64,000 nt of DNA from Acanthamoeba castellanii str. Neff (taxonomy: Eukaryota; Discosea; Longamoebia; Acanthamoebidae): NCBI RefSeq assembly GCF_000313135.1, contig NW_004457380.1:333648-397647 (forward strand), written 5' to 3'. Position 1 is the first letter of the stretch. Every line of letters begins with the position of its first letter. A program made the translations under genes and the position numbers. Shown here piece after piece: positions 58,946-64,000 of the stretch. The notes beneath the pieces are model-generated. The model was not told the origin of the DNA. It saw nothing but the letters and a program-made list of their open reading frames with translations, and did no database searches.

Positions 58946-61724
58946 ATGTTTGCGGCCAAGGCACGACAGGCCATGGTGAGGAACCAGTCCACAGTGGGCA
59001 AGGCCGACTCCATCGGGGAGGCCATCGACAAGTGGGAGACCACCGAACTCGAGAAGGTCGAGGCCAAGGCCAAGCTGCTCGGGTGCGTTGCCCCTGCCGC
59101 TCACTCCTTCGCACGGCAGCTCAACCGGTTCTTGTGCATCAGCGCTGCTTACAACACCTTACAAACCACCAACAACACCAACACACGATAGGTCCATCTT
59201 CTGCGTAGATCACGCTGATATGAAGGACCAGCTCTTGAAGAACAACAACGTCATGGCGGGTATGCAATTGGCACACGCTCCACCGCACACACACGCATGA
59301 CACGACACGACACGACACGATAATGATGATTGTGTGCGCGGTGCAGGTAGTGTGGTGAATTTGCTGGTCCACAACCAGAAGGAGGCCAGGAAGGTGCGAG
59401 TGCAGGAGAGCGAGAGGAAGAAGCGCATTGCCCAGGAGGAACAGGCCAAGAGAGCCAAGGCACAAAAGCTTCGCGTCCAAGCCAAGCTCGAGGAAAAGTA
59501 CTGCCTACTACCACCTTGTCAGTGTCGTGTGTCGGTGTGTGTCGTGCGTGTGTCGTGCGTGTGGCGTGCGTCGTGTCTGTGTCGTGTGTGTCGTGTCGTG
59601 TCGTGTGTCGTGTCGTGTGCGTGTGTTAAGGCGGAAGCTTATGGTGTGGGTCGTCATCAGGTTCCAGCTCATCCCGAAGGAGGAGATCATGACGATCTAC
59701 AAAGAATGCGATGGTGATATGGAGGCTACCATCGACGAGCTCCTCTACCTCGTCGCCCTCACCGAGGCCAAGATGCGCGAGGCCGAGGAAAAGAAGCGGC
59801 GAGCCGAGATGGAAGAGCAAATGCGACAGAGCCAAAGAAAGGTTCATTCATCGTCTCCTGCTTTTCTTAAAACTTTTATTAATTTTCTTCTCATTGTGAT
59901 CTTTTGTTTTTTGGCTTGTTTTATTTCGTGACTCACGGTTGCTTGCGGCGGCGTGCAATAGGATAAGGAGAAGCAGGAGAAGAAGGCAAAGAAGGAGAAG
60001 CTGAAGAAGAACAAGAAGGCGGAGAGAGCCGGGTCCGGATCGGGTTCCGTCAATGAAGAAGAGCGCGAGAAGGCGGTCATCATGAACTTCATCGAATCGC
60101 TCTCCCACGGCGAAGTGACCGCCGAGCTCGGTACACGCCGCAACACTCACCTTTTCATTTTCTTTTTAAAAAAATACTCTTCTCACCGTTTTCGTTCATT
60201 TGCAGCATCAATCGAGGACACGGCCGACAAGAACGCGCTGGCGGTCTCGCTCGCCCAGGAGCAGTTCGACTCTCTCACCAGGTACAATCGTTTTAGATAT
60301 TTAGAAATAGAAAAAGAGACATATGAGATATAGGAGTGCAATTATATTTATTCCATTTTTGCTCGTCACGCGCGAAGGGAGGAGATCGAGGAGGTGCTGG
60401 CCAAGCACCACTTCACGCTGACCGAGGAGGCGTCGGCCAACCTCCTCCAAGCTTCGGAGAACAAGCAGGTCCAGGTGCTGCTGCTCGCCTTCGACAAGGA
60501 GTTCGAGGAATGGGAGATCAGAGACCTCCTCAGCGACCACGGTACTTTCGCTCGCCTCGCGCTCTCTATGCCGCGTCTCGGCCGTGTGCGTGTGCGGTGC
60601 GTGTGCGTGTGCGCATTCGTGCGCTGAAACACAGCCGTGTGCGGAAATAGACTGGGACGGCGCGGCGGTAACGGTGGCGCTCAACGCCAGGCTGGACGAG
60701 CGAAAGAAGAAGCGCGAGGAGGCCGAGAAGGAACGGGCCAAGAAGGCGCTCGAGGCCGAGGCCGAGGCCGCGCAGAAGCAGAAGACCGACGCCGCCGCCG
60801 CTGTTGCGGCCGCGGCCGAGGCGCAGAAGCAGCGCGAGAGTACGGCGCAGGCTGAGGAGCGCAAGCTGCAGTCGGAGAAGAGGCTGACGATCCGGAGGGT
60901 CAAGAAGACCGAGAACCTGGGCAACCACTTCGAGAAGCAGATGCGCGAGAGGCAGGAGGCCCAGGCCCAGCAGCAGCTGCAGAACACCGCGCAGCAGCAG
61001 CAGAAGTTCGAGGGCGCCAGGCAGCAGCTCGTCAAGAACCTCCAGGTGCGTGTTGGCTAGCCGGTCTTCCGGGCTGCGTGCGGTGCTCACGTGAACGTGG
61101 TGACTGATTGCATGAACACACGACACACACACATACACACACAACACACACAACACAGGGATGTTCAATCCCAACATGATGATGGGCGGACCTCCTCCTC
61201 GTCGCCCTCCCAGGCCGACCGAACGTACGCTTTCTCCATCTCGTGCCACCCACACCAGAGTCTTACTAACCGACACGACACGACACGACACGACACGACA
61301 CGACACGACACGACACGACACGACACGACACGACACGACACTGTCACACCTTATGAGCAGCCGCGCCAATGCCGGGAGTACCCTCCGAGGCGGACAAGGT
61401 GACCTTCTCTCTGCCTCAGGAAGAGCAGGAAAAGCCATCAACACCCACCGCTGCCGCCACCTCCGCCTCCGCCGCAGCCGACAGTGCGCAGCCTCCCTCG
61501 TTTGTTGTTGCCTGTGTCGCGTGTGTCGTGTGGGTGGTGTTGTGTTGCACGTGTCGTCCGTGCGCTGAAGTGGTGTGGTCTTGGCCGCAGGCGAGTTCGT
61601 GGACCACTTCCTCGAGGTGCGGAAGGCGAGGGCGGTGGGCGCGAGAGGCCGACGAGCGCCGTCGAGGAAGCCGAGAGGGGCAACCACCAAGGAAGCCGAA
61701 CCGGAGAGCGGTCAGGACGACTGA
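58946..61724 (+). CDS. Coiled-coil protein with CUE/UBA-like helical segments
   Basis: ATG at 58946 (MFAAKARQAMVRNQSTVGKA); an in-frame TAG precedes it. Exons give DSIGEAIDKWETTELEKVEA, DMKDQLLKNNNVMA, a basic coil (NLLVHNQKEARKVRVQESER), then FQLIPKEEIMTIYKECDGDM joined to EATIDELLYLVALTEAKM, which fits a CUE-type three-helix ubiquitin-binding fold. Further are FIESLSHGEVTAEL, EEIEEVLAKHHFTLTEEASA, FDKEFEEWEIRDLLSDHDWD and GAAVTVALNARLDERKKKRE, the last also like a UBA/CUE helix pair, then a long Ala/Gln/Glu coil, Met/Pro text (MFNPNMMMGGPPPRRPP) and a basic tail ending SGQDD. Checked junctions close in phase (including an AATAG acceptor near 60650). It is probably a cytosolic scaffold binding ubiquitin (inference). 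Family not recognised. Confidence 0.72.
61271..61341. repeat. (CACGA)n pentanucleotide repeat in intron
   Basis: About fourteen perfect ACACG pentamers occur in an intron of the CUE-like gene. The same unit occurs at 30838-30911. Confidence 0.92.
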
Positions 61725-61976
61725 CCAGCGTGGCCTTCGCATCTTAGTAGAATGTGTTTAATTTGATCCCTAAAGCTGCCGATTGGTTGCCGTTTTCCTT
61801 CTTCGTCAACTTCACTTCATCCGGGCTTGAAGGAGATGACGGCGAGAGGCCACAGCGCATTGGCTTGATGAACGGAAAAATGGCAGAATCGGTTGGTCGA
61901 CGAATTGCTGGTCTCCTTCCCCCCAGCACTTCCGCTTTCTGCCAGCAGCACAACACACCCCTCTCAACTGCCCAAG

Positions 61977-64000
61977 ATGAAGATGACCCCAGCCCTTTTC
62001 GTTGCGCTCTGCAGCGTCGTCTTTCTTGCTTCGGCGGCCAGCGCTCAAGTCAGTGCGTACACCACAACAACGCTGCACACGTGTTATTATTCTGTTTTTA
62101 TGGCTAACCCTGCTGCGCAAAATAACATATTTTTACATTTAGCGAAGGGAGTCGCCAAGCTGAGCACGACCAGCTTCGGCACGGACCTCAACATTGCCGG
62201 TTATGTGACCTTCACCCTCTCGGCCGACGGCAATGTACCCCCGCCGGACGCAAAGTAGTTACTGCGTTTTTTTATTTCATTTTCACCCCATTCTTGATCA
62301 ATACCTGCGCAGGTCACCGTGGAGGCAAATATCACGGGCGAACTGGGCAGCCAGGCCTACGCCATGCATGTTCACCAGGTGCGTCGGAGTTCCCCAAAAC
62401 GAATAACAAACCAATGAGACATAATGTTATATGTTATAATTATATGAATTTACTGAAATGCGCTTTCTGCACATTTCATGTGGCCTGCTCGTAGTCTGGC
62501 GACCTGACCAACAAGACGACGGGCTCGTCTGCCGGCACACACTTTGCGGGCGCCGGCTCGGCCACCCACGGCTGCCCGCCCTCGCTCGAGCGCCACGAGG
62601 GCGACATGGTGCGCACTCCCTCCTCGGCCCTCGGCTATATGGGCCTGTGAAGGCGGTGGTGTGTGCTAATGACCGACCACCACCACTGTAGGGCAACTGG
62701 ACCGCGGTGAGCGGCGTCATCCAGATGTCCAAGACCCTGGACCTGCTCCAGCTCACCGACATCAAGTACGTGCGCACGCACACGCACACGCACACGCACA
62801 CGCACACGCATGGAGTGTGAGAAAACTAAAGTGCGATGGGTGGTCAGCTCGATCATTGGTCGGGCTGTCGTGTTGCATGCGGGTGAGGACGATTGCGGCC
62901 AACCCACCGGACACGCCGGCAACTTCCTTGCGGTCGGTGTGATCGGCATCCCCAACGTCGCTGGCAACGCCGCCACCAGTACGCACTCCAAACCTCGCCT
63001 ACCATGCGCACACGCACCACCGCACACGCACGCACCACCGCACACGCACGCACCGTACGCGCACACGCGGCGTACGACACTGACCCACTCCGTGCACCTG
63101 TAGATGGCGACACGACGGCGAAGTCGGCTGTGGTTGTGCTCGAGCCGACTGCGAACTGCAATGAGAGCTGCAGCGGCACCGTATGGATCACCGTCGAGGA
63201 CGAGGTACGCCACGGTCACATCTCGGCTCAGCTCAGTGTTTTTTTAAAACTCCGGCTCGTTCTCTCTACACCACTGGTCGCAACCGCCGTTGCAATGTAC
63301 TCACACTCGCGATTGGTCGTATTTTATGTGTGCGTAGGGTGTACGTGTGGTGGCCGAGGTGGCCGGTCTTGAGCTGAACAGCAAGCACGGCTTCCACATT
63401 CACACCGTGCGCCCACCACATGCCTTTGTTGTTCTTTTTTATTATTACTGTTATTATTATTATTATTTTCTAGTTTTAATTGAATATTGTTCTATTTTCT
63501 TTTTATCTCCACAACAGTATGGCGATCTGAGCAGCACCGACGGCTCCAGCGTCGGTTCGCACTGGAACCCGACCGGCGCCAAGCACCACGTTCCCGAGAC
63601 CACGCCGCGCCACGTCGGCGATCTGGGCAACATCCAGTCCTACGACTCGGCGACGGGCCTGGCCCACTTCAACTACACCACCACCAACATCCCCGACGTG
63701 CATTCCCTGCTCGGCCGCGCTGTACGTCATCCTCGTCATCACCGTCACCATCACCATCATTATCGCGTGGCACAATGCTCACAATTAATTGTCGGTGCCT
63801 GATGTGCAATCATCAGGTCGCAATCCACAGCGGCAAAGATCATGGCTCTGGCTACGGCTGCGACCAAGCCGGTACGTTCATCCGCCTCTCTCGTTGGACG
63901 TGTGCGTGTGTGCGTGTGTGCGTGTGCGTGTGCGATGATAAGAAGGTGCGTGGAGAAGAATGCTAAGAACGCGTGGGTGCTGTGCGTTCAGGTACGTCGG
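61977..64000 (+). CDS. Secreted protein with tandem Cu/Zn superoxide dismutase domains, runs off right edge
   Basis: ATG at 61977 with signal peptide (MKMTPALFVALCSVVFLASA, cleavage near ASAQ). Domain 1: AYAMHVHQSGDL (Cu His pair), SSAGTHFAGAGSATHGCPPS (bridging and Zn His), ERHEGDMGNW (Zn His and Asp), AVVLHAGEDDCGQPTGHAGN (fourth Cu His), then FLAVGVIGIPN. The catalytic Arg of the GNAGSRLACGVIGIA motif is replaced by Phe and the disulfide Cys by Val. Domain 2 starts VVLEPTANCNESCSGTVWIT and continues HGFHIHTYGDL, SHWNPTGAKHHVPE, RHVGDLGNIQ and AVAIHSGKDHGSGYGCDQAG, with ligands intact as far as visible. All junctions close in phase. Extracellular SODs destroy superoxide outside cells; domain 1 may be structural or have altered activity (inference). 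Confidence 0.9.

Overview
The window looks like nuclear DNA of a free-living amoeba of the Acanthamoeba castellanii type. Exons are GC-rich and short, almost every gene is split by many small GT-AG introns, intergenic gaps are often under 200 bases, and the gene set is eukaryotic: Aurora kinase, Ras, MUN-domain protein, SAGA subunit, cyclophilin, chitobiase. The species is inferred from style; no marker gene is present. Introns are of two kinds: AT-rich, or filled with ACACG/GTGTCG low-complexity repeats. No rRNA, tRNA, CRISPR array or prokaryotic operon was seen. Exon models were made by hand from splice signals and reading phase; where phases close, this is stated.

Layout. 1-5.4 kb, minus strand: 5' end of a possible reticulon-like membrane protein, an unrecognised acidic/basic tail protein, a His-rich repeat protein, and cyclophilin A. 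5.6-9.8 kb, plus: di-N-acetylchitobiase, then a protein joining an SF3B1-like N-terminus to a SNIP1/Pml1-type FHA domain. 10-19 kb, minus: Aurora kinase (interrupted by a 254-base N gap), an unrecognised helical-repeat protein, a GNAT acetyltransferase, a Ras GTPase and a dual-specificity phosphatase. 19.2-28.7 kb, plus: one very intron-rich gene (about 43 exons) for a C2-MUN-GRAM protein of the Munc13 family. 29.2-30.1 kb: a His-rich two-span membrane protein. 30.5-38.4 kb, minus: ankyrin-repeat coding region directly downstream of, and possibly continuous with, an RCC1-chromodomain-BAH protein. 38.5-40.3 kb, plus: mitochondrial-type FtsJ/MRM2 RNA methyltransferase.

40.4-42 kb: a CpG-free segment next to a frame-broken KCTD/BTB gene. 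42.1-47.1 kb, minus: a Spt7-like bromodomain subunit of SAGA and a secreted protein. 47.3-49.3 kb, plus: a divergent MADS-box protein, a PUF60-like UHM and a glutathione S-transferase. 49.5-50.3 kb: a decayed, CpG-poor element with a helix-turn-helix ORF. 50.7-64 kb: nocturnin-like phosphatase, two inverted and broken copies of an O-fucosyltransferase-like sequence, a four-CBS protein, an F-box/MORN protein, a DUSP23-like phosphatase, a CUE-like coiled-coil protein, and the 5' part of a secreted tandem Cu/Zn superoxide dismutase that runs off the right edge.

The genes do not form one pathway. The most unusual items are domain fusions in nuclear proteins (SF3B1-N/FHA; RCC1-chromo-BAH, perhaps also ankyrin), the CpG-depleted islands, and GC-AG introns that all share a GCACG donor.
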